A stretch of 64,000 nucleotides of DNA from Paenibacillus polysaccharolyticus. Lineage in GTDB: Bacteria > Bacillota > Bacilli > Paenibacillales > Paenibacillaceae. Below the pieces are notes generated by a model, which saw only the letters and a list, made by a program, of their open reading frames with translations, was not told the DNA's origin and searched no databases. A program made the translations under genes and the position numbers. Numbering within the stretch: the first letter of the stretch is position 1; the number at the start of each line of letters is the position of its first letter. Below are positions 1 to 8,950 of the stretch, one piece after another. Location of the stretch: positions 170,986 through 234,985 of the forward strand of contig NZ_FMVM01000013.1 of NCBI RefSeq assembly GCF_900102085.1, written 5' to 3'.

Positions 1-1
1 T

Positions 2-337
2 CAGGGCAATATTAAAGTGGGCGGACTACTTAATGCGGACAGTGTGGAGATTCGTTTATACACGTCCTCTTCAGCAAGAGAAGTAGGCGGTGAGCGTATC
101 GATATTCGGCGCAAGGAACGCAGCGGATTATGGAAAGCGCTCGGATTGGGCGGTGCGCCATCCTTCAGGGCTCAATTGATCGAGGGCGATGAGATTGTAC
201 TGGAAGATACCGAAGCGGATACGGTTCGAGGGAGTCGAGTCCATATTGGGCGCGGCTGTAATATCCGGTTTGTGGAGTACTCTGGCGAACTATCCGTTGA
301 TCCGGAAGCGAAGGTGGGCAACAGCGAGCGAATTTAG
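2..337 (+). CDS. Bactofilin-like (polymer-forming cytoskeletal) protein, 3' part only
   Basis: The reading frame is open to the left window edge, so the 5' end of this gene is missing and the GTG at 17 is probably internal. The visible ~111 residues alternate short beta-strand-like stretches with glycines (VGGLLNADSVEIRL, GSRVHIGRGCNIRFV). This pattern is typical of the right-handed beta-helix of bactofilins and of the B. subtilis YhbE/YhbF proteins. Such proteins polymerise into membrane-associated scaffolds. The charged segment RIDIRRKERSGLWKALGLGG interrupts the repeats. Family assignment rests on this pattern alone and a generic beta-helix protein is possible. A hairpin terminator follows at about 426. 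Confidence 0.55.
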   Translation, partial: QGNIKVGGLLNADSVEIRLYTSSSAREVGGERIDIRRKERSGLWKALGLGGAPSFRAQLIEGDEIVLEDTEADTVRGSRVHIGRGCNIRFVEYSGELSVDPEAKVGNSERI

Positions 338-425
338 CCAAGAGGCAAGATGCAAGAGACGGCTCGTATAATCTTATAAAAGTAGAACTTATGGTTATCC
401 CCCCAAGGTAGAAGGTTTTGCCATA

Positions 426-465
426 AAGCAATCGGTCCTTGGACTGATTGCTTGTTACTTCTTTT
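426..465 (+). terminator. Rho-independent terminator-like hairpin after the bactofilin-like gene
   Basis: AAGCAATCGGTCC (426-438) pairs perfectly with GGACTGATTGCTT (441-453) across a 2-base loop, allowing a G-T pair. A T-rich but interrupted tract follows. It lies between the partial first gene and the MFS gene. Confidence 0.55.
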
Positions 466-519
466 CGGATATACTAATGCAGTCATATGAATAGAACGGG
501 AATGGAGAGATTAACAACA

Positions 520-2082
520 ATGGCTGCGCGTAACAATAAAATTGGATTTGTGCTGGCAGGTTTGCTGCTCAGCATCTTAATGGCCTCTATGGATAATACC
601 ATTGTGGCTACGGCCATGGGGGATATTGTGGGTAAGCTCGGCGGGCTCGACAAGTTCGTCTGGGTAACTTCTGCCTACATGGTGGCTGAGATGGCAGGTA
701 TGCCGATTTTCGGTAAACTGTCGGATATGTATGGACGTAAAAAGTTTTTTGTCTTCGGGATCATCGTATTTATGCTTGGCTCCGCTTTGTGTGGAACTGC
801 GACATCCATCGTGGAACTGACGATGTACAGAGCAATTCAAGGGATTGGTGCAGGAGCACTGGTGCCGATTGCGTTCACGATTATGTTTGATGTCGTTGCG
901 CCTGAATCGCGGGGGAAGCTGGGTGGTCTGTTTGGGGCAGTGTTCGGTCTTTCGAGTGTATTCGGGCCGCTTCTAGGTGCGTACATTACAGAGTATGCCA
1001 CATGGGAATGGGTGTTTTACATCAATCTGCCGCTCGGTTTGATTGCATTTCTGTTTATCGCATTTTTCTATAAGGAATCTCACCAGCATCAGTCACAGCA
1101 GATTGACTGGCTGGGTGCCATTACACTTATCGGTGCTGTGGTTTGCCTGATCTTTGCGCTGGAGCTGGGTGGCAAGACGTTTGCTTGGGACTCTGCACAG
1201 ATCTTGGGGCTGTTTGCCGGATTTATCGTGCTGGCGTTGATTTTCTTGTATGCAGAAACGAAGGCCAAAGAGCCAATTATTTCATTCGGTATGTTCCGCA
1301 AGCGGGTGTACTGGTCAAGTAACGTCATTGCCATGTTCAGTGGCGCTGCGTTTATTACGGCATCGGTATATATCCCGATTTTCATCCAGGGCGTACTCGG
1401 TGGTAAAGCAACCAACTCGGGTCTTGTCCTTCTGCCTATGATGCTGGGTTCCGTCGTGACGGCTTCTATGGGCGGTGTGCTCATGACCAAAACGAAATAC
1501 CGCAATATTATGATTCCAACGCTGGCATTGCTTGTAGTGGGTCTGGGGTTGCTCACGACATTGGATGAAGGTTCATCCCTATGGACAATTCGGGTATACA
1601 TGGTCATGATTGGCCTTGGTGTCGGTGCATCCTTCTCTGTACTTAGTAATGCAGCTATGAATGCCTTCGAACCGCAAAGACGCGGTGCTGCCAGTTCAAC
1701 GCTGAACTTTCTGCGTTCCTTGGGCATGACGATGGGCATCACGATCTTTGGCATTGTACAGAGTCAAGTGTTTACGCGCAAAATGACAGACAGCATGGCT
1801 GGTGCCGCTGGAGAAGCTGGTGCAACGGCTGGAGCACCTGCAGGTGGTCTGCCTGCCGGGATGGATCTGACCGATCCGCATGCACTGTTATCACCGGAGC
1901 TACGTCAAGGGATTCCTCCACAGGTGCTGGATTCCATCACACATGCGTTATCCTCTTCCATTGTACAGCTGTTTGCCTGGGCGGTTATTCCAGCAGCCCT
2001 CGCTTTGATCGCTTCCTTCTTCATGGGGAAAGAGAAGATGGTTGTAGGAGAAGAGCAACACGAGTATACAGGTGGTCACTAA
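520..2082 (+). CDS. DHA2-type MFS multidrug exporter (EmrB/QacA family, 14 TM)
   Basis: This is a predicted proton-driven drug exporter of the plasma membrane. Its ~520 residues are almost entirely hydrophobic helices, matching the 14-TM DHA2 class. Motifs typical of the family are visible: MASMDNTIVATAM in helix 1, the loop GKLSDMYGRKKFF (MFS motif A), and GAGALVPIAF plus GPLLGAYI (motif C region). A long Ala/Gly-rich loop precedes the last helix. I prefer the ATG at 520, because GGAGAG at 504-509 is correctly spaced; the upstream in-frame ATGs at 487 and 502 have no Shine-Dalgarno. It appears monocistronic, with a strong terminator at 2223. Substrate cannot be read from sequence. Confidence 0.9.
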   Translation: MAARNNKIGFVLAGLLLSILMASMDNTIVATAMGDIVGKLGGLDKFVWVTSAYMVAEMAGMPIFGKLSDMYGRKKFFVFGIIVFMLGSALCGTATSIVELTMYRAIQGIGAGALVPIAFTIMFDVVAPESRGKLGGLFGAVFGLSSVFGPLLGAYITEYATWEWVFYINLPLGLIAFLFIAFFYKESHQHQSQQIDWLGAITLIGAVVCLIFALELGGKTFAWDSAQILGLFAGFIVLALIFLYAETKAKEPIISFGMFRKRVYWSSNVIAMFSGAAFITASVYIPIFIQGVLGGKATNSGLVLLPMMLGSVVTASMGGVLMTKTKYRNIMIPTLALLVVGLGLLTTLDEGSSLWTIRVYMVMIGLGVGASFSVLSNAAMNAFEPQRRGAASSTLNFLRSLGMTMGITIFGIVQSQVFTRKMTDSMAGAAGEAGATAGAPAGGLPAGMDLTDPHALLSPELRQGIPPQVLDSITHALSSSIVQLFAWAVIPAALALIASFFMGKEKMVVGEEQHEYTGGH

Positions 2083-2222
2083 AGCAGAGGAGAGCGAAGC
2101 CAAGCCATGATTAAACCGCTTTATTTCAACCAGTGACCTAGTATCAGTCTTAAGTTATAACTCCATGTAATTTAAGCGAACACAGACTATGATTATAGAG
2201 GGTTTCATCAAATCATGAACTT

Positions 2223-2270
2223 AAGCACAAGTCTCATATCCCATATTGGGGTATGAGACTTGTGCTTTTT
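2223..2270 (+). terminator. Strong terminator after the MFS gene
   Basis: AAGCACAAGTCTCATATCCC pairs with GGGGTATGAGACTTGTGCTT over about 20 bp, followed by TTTTT. It ends the MFS transcript. The rest of the 450-base gap to the VanW gene is occupied by the repeat at 2326-2517. Confidence 0.85.
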
Positions 2271-2325
2271 GCTTCTACACTTCATTCTTTAGAGGGTTTT
2301 TAAGACTTATATTTGCCTACTTCAA

Positions 2326-2517
2326 TATATAGGTTGAACTTTCATTTACACAATAACGGAGAGGACAGAAAAAACCTGAAGAAGCGAAGCGCTCGCCTTT
2401 ATCCCCGGATTTTCCCCTCTGGAAAAGGGAATCCAAAAAATCCGGGGATAACAGCGATCGGAAGGTTATTCTGTCCTTGGAGTGTTCCGTGTAAACAACA
2501 TGTATTTCAACTTATAT
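2326..2517 (+). repeat. Structured ~190-bp repeat with terminal inverted repeats, copy 1
   Basis: The ends are inverted repeats: TATAGGTTGAA...TTTACAC at the left and GTGTAAA...TTCAACTTATA at the right. Inside, GGACAGAA...AACCT pairs with AGGTTATTCTGTCC, and ATCCCCGGATTTT pairs perfectly with AAAATCCGGGGAT. Related copies are at 19948, 30481 and 56876, all in the same orientation. This copy sits between two convergent genes and ends 12 bases from the VanW stop codon. It looks like a MITE-type element or a mobile structured RNA. No open reading frame of note is present. Confidence 0.85.
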
Positions 2518-2529
2518 TTCCACCTGAAT

Positions 2530-3963
2530 TTAAGGCTGATTCCCCTCACGAATGCCATCCTCCACCACGGAAGGTTGCTGTGGATCAGGCATGCTAATAT
2601 GACCTGAGCGGGCAATCAGACGGCTTTGTGCTTTGTAGGTGTCACGTGAGATTGTTTTGGTTTCAACGACTTTGCCATCAACTCGCTTCGTGCGTACCGT
2701 CTCAACGATGTACCCGGGCTGTCCATTCTGAAGCACTTGCTGGGCCCCTTCGGGTAACACGTTACTGGATACATACTTTACAGGTACACTGAGCGTTTCA
2801 ATCGTACGAGACTCCAGCGCATAACTGACGTTCTCGGGGAATGTGCCGAAAAACTTCACCACCATGCGCCCGCCTTGCACCTTGGCATGGATCAACAGGG
2901 ATTTCTCGGTGCTGTTTCGAAAACGAAAGTTAATGGCGCCCGAGGCAAAGGTGGCATCTAACCCTTTCGGTATATATTTAACAGGCAACGAGTGATTACG
3001 CCGTTCCACAATATCCAGCCCCGTTAGCAGAGCGGCATTATATACGGTGCTGGATACCTGACAGATTCCTCCGCCAATTCCGGGCATCAGCCTGCCATTC
3101 ACGATGACCGGTGCTTCCCGAAAACCATATTCCTTCTCCGCTTTGCGAATCACCTTTTCATAGTCGAACACACCTCCAGGCGGCAAAATCATCCCGTTGA
3201 TGGCCTGAGCCGCCGCGCTGACGTTATGTATCCGACCTTGACTACTGTTTCCCAGCCCTGTGGAAAATTGAATGATTTTTCGCTCGATGCCTTCCTGCTT
3301 TAGTGAATCGATCGTTACCTCTGGTTTCAAGGTGTATAGAGGTAAAAGAATGCGGATGGGTTCTGGTTTTACTCCATCCATCACATCGCTCAGCTCCCTG
3401 TGCAACTTGGTCTGCATGAGGGTGCTAAGTGTTTTCCAATCAATCCGGCGCACGCTTTTCTCCGGAATGTACTGCACTTGATCATTGGCGGTGATGCGGC
3501 GGACGGCTTCGGTCGGCGTACCGAAGGTTTCTTTTTCCCAGGCAGGGCTAAGCAATTGTTGAAAGGTTTGTTCGTTGTAGTTCATATCCAAAGAGAAGGT
3601 CTGGGGAAATTGATACCGTGCATACGCGCGTTCCCACAGGTTCCCCTCATCCAGCTGTTGTACTGCGGCCTTGAAGCTGTCTGCACTGTAACTCACTCCT
3701 AGTTCGGCGGCAGTATGTGACATCGTTATCGGGTTTGGTTCAGTCACTTCCAGTGTGACAGGCCAGTCCTGTAATTGTTGAATGCGAGTGTGCAGTTCTG
3801 CCAGTACCTCTTTGCGATGTTTGCCATCGATGGCCCAGCCGCTAATCTGTACCCCTTTTGGCAAAGTAGGCTGGTTTACGTACATATAGAGCAATCCATA
3901 GGACGCGGAGCCGATCAAGAGCAGGGAGAACAGGGCGATGACCGTTACATGTATTTTTTTCAT
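2530..3963 (-). CDS. VanW-family envelope protein with C-terminal G5-like domain
   Basis: A membrane-anchored extracytoplasmic protein. It has an N-terminal basic stretch and one hydrophobic helix (residues 5-27), then a region resembling the peptidoglycan-binding domain that accompanies VanW. The VanW domain lies at roughly residues 250-370 and includes the conserved GGGICQVSSTVYNAAL and ERRNHSLPVKYIPKG. A G5-like end carries VETVRTKRVDGKVVETK. VanW is named from vancomycin resistance loci, but its biochemical role is unknown; no other van genes are here. The start at 3963 is chosen because AAGGAGCG lies about 8 bases upstream; a longer frame to 4029 has no binding site. Confidence 0.85.
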   Translation of the reverse strand: MKKIHVTVIALFSLLLIGSASYGLLYMYVNQPTLPKGVQISGWAIDGKHRKEVLAELHTRIQQLQDWPVTLEVTEPNPITMSHTAAELGVSYSADSFKAAVQQLDEGNLWERAYARYQFPQTFSLDMNYNEQTFQQLLSPAWEKETFGTPTEAVRRITANDQVQYIPEKSVRRIDWKTLSTLMQTKLHRELSDVMDGVKPEPIRILLPLYTLKPEVTIDSLKQEGIERKIIQFSTGLGNSSQGRIHNVSAAAQAINGMILPPGGVFDYEKVIRKAEKEYGFREAPVIVNGRLMPGIGGGICQVSSTVYNAALLTGLDIVERRNHSLPVKYIPKGLDATFASGAINFRFRNSTEKSLLIHAKVQGGRMVVKFFGTFPENVSYALESRTIETLSVPVKYVSSNVLPEGAQQVLQNGQPGYIVETVRTKRVDGKVVETKTISRDTYKAQSRLIARSGHISMPDPQQPSVVEDGIREGNQP

Positions 3964-4216
3964 AACCAAACGCTCCTTTTGGCTTCTGTTGTTCCGGAAT
4001 TCGTAACACTCTCTATCTATATGATCCAAGGGTGGAAAACTTTCGGGTACTCAATAGGTAACAAATTTGTTACAATAAACTTCATATGAATCCATGCTTC
4101 ACCAGCAAAAGAGGGACAGGATGGATTTTTCCTGATGAATTTCAGGTCTTTTTAAAGGAAATGCCGGGATTGTGTCGAAATCATAATGGCTAACTATGTG
4201 AGCAGGAAGTGATGAT

Positions 4217-4903
4217 GTGATAGAAATGCAGGACGTGTGGAAGACCTACGCCAATGGTACCCACGCATTACAAGGGGTGTCGGTGAAGATCGACCGCAAT
4301 GAATTTGTCTATATCGTTGGTCCATCCGGTGCAGGCAAATCGACATTCATGAAATTGATGTACAGAGAAGAAGTGCCAACCAAAGGGCAAATATCCATTA
4401 ACGGATTTAATATTGGCAAGTTGAAACCACGAAAAATTCCTTATGTGCGGCGTAATATCGGTGTTGTATTTCAGGATTTCCGCCTGTTACCGAAGATGAC
4501 AGCATATGAGAACGTGGCATTTGCTATGGAAGTTATTGAAGCGCCGAAGCGTCACATCAAGAAAAGGGTTATGGAAGTGCTCGATCTGGTGGGATTACGC
4601 AACAAGGCCAACCGCGAACCTTCACAACTCTCCGGCGGGGAACAGCAACGGATTGCGATCGCACGGGCGATTGTCAACAATCCTTCCGTCATTATTGCGG
4701 ACGAGCCTACAGGGAATCTGGACCCGGAGACGTCATGGGGCATTATGCAACTGCTGGACGAGATCAATTTCCGGGGCACAACGATTGTAATGGCAACACA
4801 CAACAAAGATATTGTTAATACGATGCGTAAACGGGTTATCGCCATTGAACGCGGACAGATTGTACGGGATCAGATGAGAGGGGAATACGGTTATGAATTT
4901 TAG
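4217..4903 (+). CDS. ftsE: Cell-division ABC ATPase FtsE
   Basis: This is the ATPase of the FtsEX complex, which transmits a cytoplasmic signal across the membrane to peptidoglycan hydrolases rather than transporting a solute. Visible are Walker A GPSGAGKST, Q-loop FQDFRLLP, the signature LSGGEQQRIAIARA, Walker B VIIADEPTG and the switch histidine in MATHNKDIV. Its 228 residues are the usual FtsE length. The GTG start at 4217 has AGGAAG 7 bases upstream; the ATG at 4226 is an alternative. It overlaps ftsX by 11 bases, indicating translational coupling. Confidence 0.96.
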   Translation: MIEMQDVWKTYANGTHALQGVSVKIDRNEFVYIVGPSGAGKSTFMKLMYREEVPTKGQISINGFNIGKLKPRKIPYVRRNIGVVFQDFRLLPKMTAYENVAFAMEVIEAPKRHIKKRVMEVLDLVGLRNKANREPSQLSGGEQQRIAIARAIVNNPSVIIADEPTGNLDPETSWGIMQLLDEINFRGTTIVMATHNKDIVNTMRKRVIAIERGQIVRDQMRGEYGYEF

Positions 4904-5810
4904 TACTCTCTTGCGACATCTGCGGGAGGGCTTCAAGAACGTATTCCGCAATGGCTGGATGTCAGTGGCCTCCGTCATGTCGATTATCGTCTCTCTGTTT
5001 ATTCTTGGCGTGTTTATGTTGCTTGTGCTTAACGTGAACTCTATGGCCAATCAGGTAGACAGCCAGGTAGAGATCAGTACGTTTCTGGAGCTGAATGTGG
5101 ACGAGAACCTGCGCAATGTCATTGGTCAGGAGATCAGTGCCATGCCTGAAGTCAGCGAGATTCGAATTGTTCCGAAGGATGAAGGATTAAAAGAATTTCG
5201 TGAACGTCTAGGCGAAAATGCGGATAATGTTCTCGGTGGTTTCGATGTAGATAACAATCCATTGCCAGATACGATTGAAGTTAAAGTAATTGAACCGGAA
5301 ACGGTCAATTTTGTCGCGCAGAAGATTGAAGCATTGAACGAGAAACATGCCGAGAAGCCGATCATGAAAGTGAACTACGGCAAGGAAACGGTAGATGTGT
5401 TATTCAAATTCACGAAGCTTGTTCGTAATATCGGATTTATTTTTGTCGGGGGACTGGGCCTGATGTCGATGTTCCTGATCTCGAATACGATTCGCGTAAC
5501 GATTCTGGCGCGCCGCCGGGAGATTGGCATTATGAAACTGGTGGGTGCAACCAACACCTTTATCCGCTGGCCTTTCTTTATTGAAGGGGCGTTAATTGGA
5601 CTAATCGGTTCCGTTATCACGGTCGCGGTTCTGTTCTTCGGATACAGTCAACTGATGTCAACGATTGGTCAGGATGTCTTCATGCAGATGCTGAATCTAA
5701 TTCCACTCAGCGAAATCTGGCCACTGATGGGAACGTTACTGATTGGGCTTGGTGTGCTCGTAGGCATTTTGGGCAGTACACTGTCCATTCGCAAGTCGCT
5801 CAAAGTGTAG
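4893..5810 (+). CDS. ftsX: Cell-division membrane protein FtsX
   Basis: This is the membrane partner of FtsE. A first helix near residues 20-45 is followed by an extracellular domain (about 50-170) that in this family binds a hydrolase or its activator. Three more helices then form the FtsX/MacB permease fold, with the conserved cytoplasmic segment RREIGIMKLVGATNTFIRWPF. Length (305 residues) is normal. The next gene downstream encodes a coiled-coil M23 hydrolase, the type of enzyme FtsEX controls. Confidence 0.95.
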   Translation: MNFSTLLRHLREGFKNVFRNGWMSVASVMSIIVSLFILGVFMLLVLNVNSMANQVDSQVEISTFLELNVDENLRNVIGQEISAMPEVSEIRIVPKDEGLKEFRERLGENADNVLGGFDVDNNPLPDTIEVKVIEPETVNFVAQKIEALNEKHAEKPIMKVNYGKETVDVLFKFTKLVRNIGFIFVGGLGLMSMFLISNTIRVTILARRREIGIMKLVGATNTFIRWPFFIEGALIGLIGSVITVAVLFFGYSQLMSTIGQDVFMQMLNLIPLSEIWPLMGTLLIGLGVLVGILGSTLSIRKSLKV

Positions 5811-5896
5811 AAAATGTCGAAAAGAATGGAAAAACAGGTTCATTATTGAACGCTGTTTGACGATATGTAGAAAAGACGCAACTGTTGTTTTGATGA

Positions 5897-5944
5897 AAGA
5901 AAGCAAAGAACATGCTGTTCACCACCTGTGCAGGTTGCTTTCTT
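5897..5944 (+). promoter_or_regulatory. Compact three-helix leader structure ahead of the M23 hydrolase gene
   Basis: A 10-bp closing stem (AAGAAAGCAA 5897-5906 with TTGCTTTCTT 5935-5944) encloses two small hairpins: GAACA-TGC-TGTTC at 5908-5920 and ACCT-GTGC-AGGT at 5924-5935. Together they would form a three-way junction ending about 12 bases before the ribosome binding site of the M23 gene. A separate hairpin with GTTCA/TGAAC lies upstream near 5835-5855. The structure is read by eye and its function is unknown; it matches no riboswitch consensus I recall. Confidence 0.4.
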
Positions 5945-5973
5945 GTGAATTCATAGGATGGGGGATCATCATT

Positions 5974-7254
5974 TTGAAAAAAACCGCTTCGCTGCTGGCC
6001 TTTATGTTACTGGCCGGTATGACGTTTCAACCTTCTGACGGATATGCCAAGAATAGCATCAGCGATATTGATCAACAGATTCAGCAACTGGAGAGCAAGG
6101 CGGCTTCCGCCAAGCAGGAGCAAAAAAAGGCTGCGGCCAATAAACAGGAAGCGCAACATTACAAGAACAAAACCAATGCTTACCTTAAGGTTGTCTTGGA
6201 ACAGATCAATGTCGTTAGTGATGAGCTGGCCAGTGTATCGTTGCAGATTGAAAATACGGAGGAAGATCTTCGTACAACGAAAAAAGATCTGCAAGCAGCA
6301 GAAGACCGGATCGTCGCAAGAGAAAAACTGCTAGAGTCACGTGTACGCCTGATGTATACGGATGGGGCAGTATCCTACCTTGATGTCCTTTTATCTTCCA
6401 CCAGCTTTACCGATTTTCTGACCCGTGCGGACTCGCTTAAAACGATTGTGGATCAGGATCAGCATCTCTTGGATGAACATAAAAAGGACAAGCAACTTGT
6501 GGTAGAGAAAAAGGCAGATTTGGACCGACAATATGCGGAGGCCAAAAGCCTGTATTCACAGAAGAAACAGCGCAAGTCGCAGCTGAACGATAAAGAGAAA
6601 GAAAAGCAGGTGCTCCTGGCTTCATATGATGCTAAAATTGAACAATCCGAAGAGTTGACGGCTGAGCAGGAAGCTGTGTTGATGCAGATTGCTGGCAAAC
6701 GCTCAGCTCTGTTACAGGAGAAAAATAAATTGCGTGAGCAACAGGCCGCAGCTGCAGCCAAAGCTCGGGCCCAAGCTGCGGCACGTGCCAAAGCAGCAGC
6801 CAAGGCGCCAACACGTGTAAGTTCAAGCGGCAACAGTGAGGTAACTTATTCGTCAGGTAGCGGTATTTTTGCAAGACCGGTGTCTGGTGGACGCATTTCT
6901 TCACCGTTCGGTCCGCGAATTCACCCGATTACAGGGGAAGTAGGCAAACTGCATGCAGGTGTCGATTTTGCCGTTCCAGTAGGCACATCCGTTCATGCGG
7001 CTTCCGGCGGGATTGTCATTATGGCTGAATGGTATAGTGGCTATGGCTACACGGTTATTATTGATCATGGCGGAGGTCTGTGGTCATTGTACGGCCATTT
7101 GCGTGAAGGTGGATTCAAGGTCAGCAAGGGAGATACGGTAAATAAAGGCGATACGATTGCCGAGTCTGGCAATACAGGGAACTCAACTGGGCCTCACTTG
7201 CACTTTGAAGTGCGTGATAATGGAACAGCTGTGAATCCGATGAACTATTTGTAG
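5974..7254 (+). CDS. EnvC/CwlO-like coiled-coil M23 peptidoglycan endopeptidase
   Basis: A secreted cell-wall hydrolase. It has a signal peptide (MKKTASLLAFMLLAGMTFQ), a long charged coiled coil (about residues 30-270), an Ala/Lys/Arg-rich linker, and a C-terminal LytM/M23 domain. The zinc ligands and catalytic residues are intact: H327 and D331 in LHAGVD and H408/H410 in HLHF. It should therefore be an active enzyme, unlike E. coli EnvC, whose LytM domain is degenerate. The TTG start at 5974 has AGGATGGGGGA just upstream; the longer frame from 5857 would run through the leader structure. Being directly after ftsEX, it is the obvious candidate for FtsEX-controlled hydrolysis. Confidence 0.9.
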   Translation: MKKTASLLAFMLLAGMTFQPSDGYAKNSISDIDQQIQQLESKAASAKQEQKKAAANKQEAQHYKNKTNAYLKVVLEQINVVSDELASVSLQIENTEEDLRTTKKDLQAAEDRIVAREKLLESRVRLMYTDGAVSYLDVLLSSTSFTDFLTRADSLKTIVDQDQHLLDEHKKDKQLVVEKKADLDRQYAEAKSLYSQKKQRKSQLNDKEKEKQVLLASYDAKIEQSEELTAEQEAVLMQIAGKRSALLQEKNKLREQQAAAAAKARAQAAARAKAAAKAPTRVSSSGNSEVTYSSGSGIFARPVSGGRISSPFGPRIHPITGEVGKLHAGVDFAVPVGTSVHAASGGIVIMAEWYSGYGYTVIIDHGGGLWSLYGHLREGGFKVSKGDTVNKGDTIAESGNTGNSTGPHLHFEVRDNGTAVNPMNYL

Positions 7255-7413
7255 ATTGTCTGATTTAATGCGTTGCAACTTATATAGTTTAAACTTCGAA
7301 TGGAAAAATCATAATCCGTACAAGCTAGACATATACTAAGCTGGCATGTTCAGGGAATGATTCGGGGCATTCCGAATCGGATGCGCTTCAAAACTAAAGG
7401 CGGTGACAAACGG

Positions 7414-8886
7414 ATGATGAAAAAAAGATCGGCGCTGCTGTTCGTTATTTTGGGACTGCTTGGCGGGAGTCTGTTAACCATCGTGTTAATGACTTACCCG
7501 GGCATTACAAGCCAGGTAAAACCCGGCGAAGGACTGCTGGCAAGTGTAACCGGCAGCTCGCAGCAGAAAAACGATTTAAAGAAGATTGAAACCGCAATGG
7601 ATTTGATCTCCAGTAACTATTATAAAGATGTCGACCGTACCAAGTTGATTGATGGTGCGATTAACGGCATGATGGAATCTCTCGGTGATCCCTACTCCAA
7701 CTATATGGGACAGGAAACAGCTGCCCAGTTTGAAGAGTCTATCGAAGGTTCATTTACCGGTATTGGTGCAGAGGTTTCCTCGCAAGACGGTAATGTCGTT
7801 GTCGTTTCCCCAATCAAAGGCTCACCTGCTGAAAAAGCAGGTATCCGTGCGAAAGACATCATTATGTCCGTTAACGGCGAATCGCTTCAAGGACTTGAGC
7901 TCAACAAAGCGGTTAACAAGATTAGAGGTCCAAAGGGTAGCGAAGCCAAAGTACAGGTGAAACGTGCGGGATCGACAGAGCCGATTGAATTCACGATTGT
8001 TCGTGATGATATTGATCTGGAAACCGTCTATGCACATATGGAAGATGGCGGTATTGGTGTCATAAACATTACGCAGTTCTCACTGAATACAGGTGAACGC
8101 TTTAAGGAAGAACTTGCTAAGCTGGAGAAGCAAAATATGAAAGGCCTGATTATCGATGTACGGAATGACCCGGGCGGTGTACTACAAGTCGTTATCGATA
8201 TAGCAGAACAGTTTGTACCGAAAGGTAAAGTCATCGTTCAGGTTGAAGATAAAAATGGCAAGAAGGAACAAAGTAAATCGAATGGATCAGCCAAACCTTA
8301 TCCTATTACCGTCTTGATGAACAAAGGTAGCGCGAGTGCTTCCGAAATCCTGGCAGGAGCTTTGCAACAATCTGCTGGTGCTACACTCGTGGGTGAGAAT
8401 TCATTTGGTAAAGGAACCGTACAGACCAGCTATGATAAACAGATGGGCGACGGTAGCCTGCTGAAGATTACGATCGCCAAGTGGCTGACACCAAACGGTA
8501 CCTGGATTCATGAAAAAGGCATCAAACCGGATATTGCAGTGAACCAGCCAGACTATTTCTCGGTTGCGCCGATTAATAAAGAGAAGTTGCCACTGAAATA
8601 TGACAGCAATAGCATGGATGTGAAGAGTGCGCAGACGATGCTGAGAGGACTTGACTTCAAGCCGGATCGTGTAGACGGATACTACGACCAGAAGACCGAA
8701 GAAGCCGTCAAGGCGTTCCAGAAGAAAAAAGGCATTCAGATTACTGGCCAAATCGATGAGAAAACGGCAGAGTCTCTGGAAGCATCTCTGATTGAACGTA
8801 TTGCCAATCCTCAATATGATGCACAGCTGAAACGCGCGATCGAAAATGTCTCAAAGGATATTTCGTCCGCTGTGTCGAAGCCATAA
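7414..8886 (+). CDS. ctpB: Carboxy-terminal processing protease (S41, CtpB-like) with PDZ and peptidoglycan-binding domains
   Basis: A membrane-anchored or secreted serine protease. The domain order is: N-terminal hydrophobic anchor, PDZ domain (IGAEVSSQDGNVVVVSPIKG onward), the S41 core with the catalytic serine segment GSASASEILAGAL and the catalytic lysine in FGKGTVQ, and a C-terminal PG_binding_1 repeat (VKSAQTMLRGLDFKPDRVDG). In B. subtilis, CtpB cleaves SpoIVFA at the pro-sigma-K checkpoint, and its gene also lies near ftsEX and minJ. The start at 7414 is supported by AAAGGCGGTGA. The paralogue name (ctpA or ctpB) rests on neighbourhood. Confidence 0.88.
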   Translation: MMKKRSALLFVILGLLGGSLLTIVLMTYPGITSQVKPGEGLLASVTGSSQQKNDLKKIETAMDLISSNYYKDVDRTKLIDGAINGMMESLGDPYSNYMGQETAAQFEESIEGSFTGIGAEVSSQDGNVVVVSPIKGSPAEKAGIRAKDIIMSVNGESLQGLELNKAVNKIRGPKGSEAKVQVKRAGSTEPIEFTIVRDDIDLETVYAHMEDGGIGVINITQFSLNTGERFKEELAKLEKQNMKGLIIDVRNDPGGVLQVVIDIAEQFVPKGKVIVQVEDKNGKKEQSKSNGSAKPYPITVLMNKGSASASEILAGALQQSAGATLVGENSFGKGTVQTSYDKQMGDGSLLKITIAKWLTPNGTWIHEKGIKPDIAVNQPDYFSVAPINKEKLPLKYDSNSMDVKSAQTMLRGLDFKPDRVDGYYDQKTEEAVKAFQKKKGIQITGQIDEKTAESLEASLIERIANPQYDAQLKRAIENVSKDISSAVSKP

Positions 8887-8916
8887 AGAAGGCTGATTTT
8901 CAGCCTTCTTTTTTTC
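8887..8916 (+). terminator. Terminator after ctpB
   Basis: AGAAGGCTGA and TCAGCCTTCT form a perfect 10-bp stem with a 3-base loop, followed by seven T. The next gene starts only ~35 bases later with its own ribosome binding site, so read-through or an internal promoter may feed it. Confidence 0.85.
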
Positions 8917-8950
8917 TGAACCGGCTGAAGGAGAGGAGTGAAATGCTACA

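Noticed and set aside
1089..1754. A 221-residue minus-strand frame inside the MFS gene
   Set aside because: Antisense shadow of a transporter. Its composition is explained by the reverse reading of hydrophobic codons.
2530..3963. Part of a vancomycin-resistance operon
   Set aside because: VanW-domain proteins are common in Firmicutes. No vanA/B ligase, vanH, vanX or vanRS genes are near.
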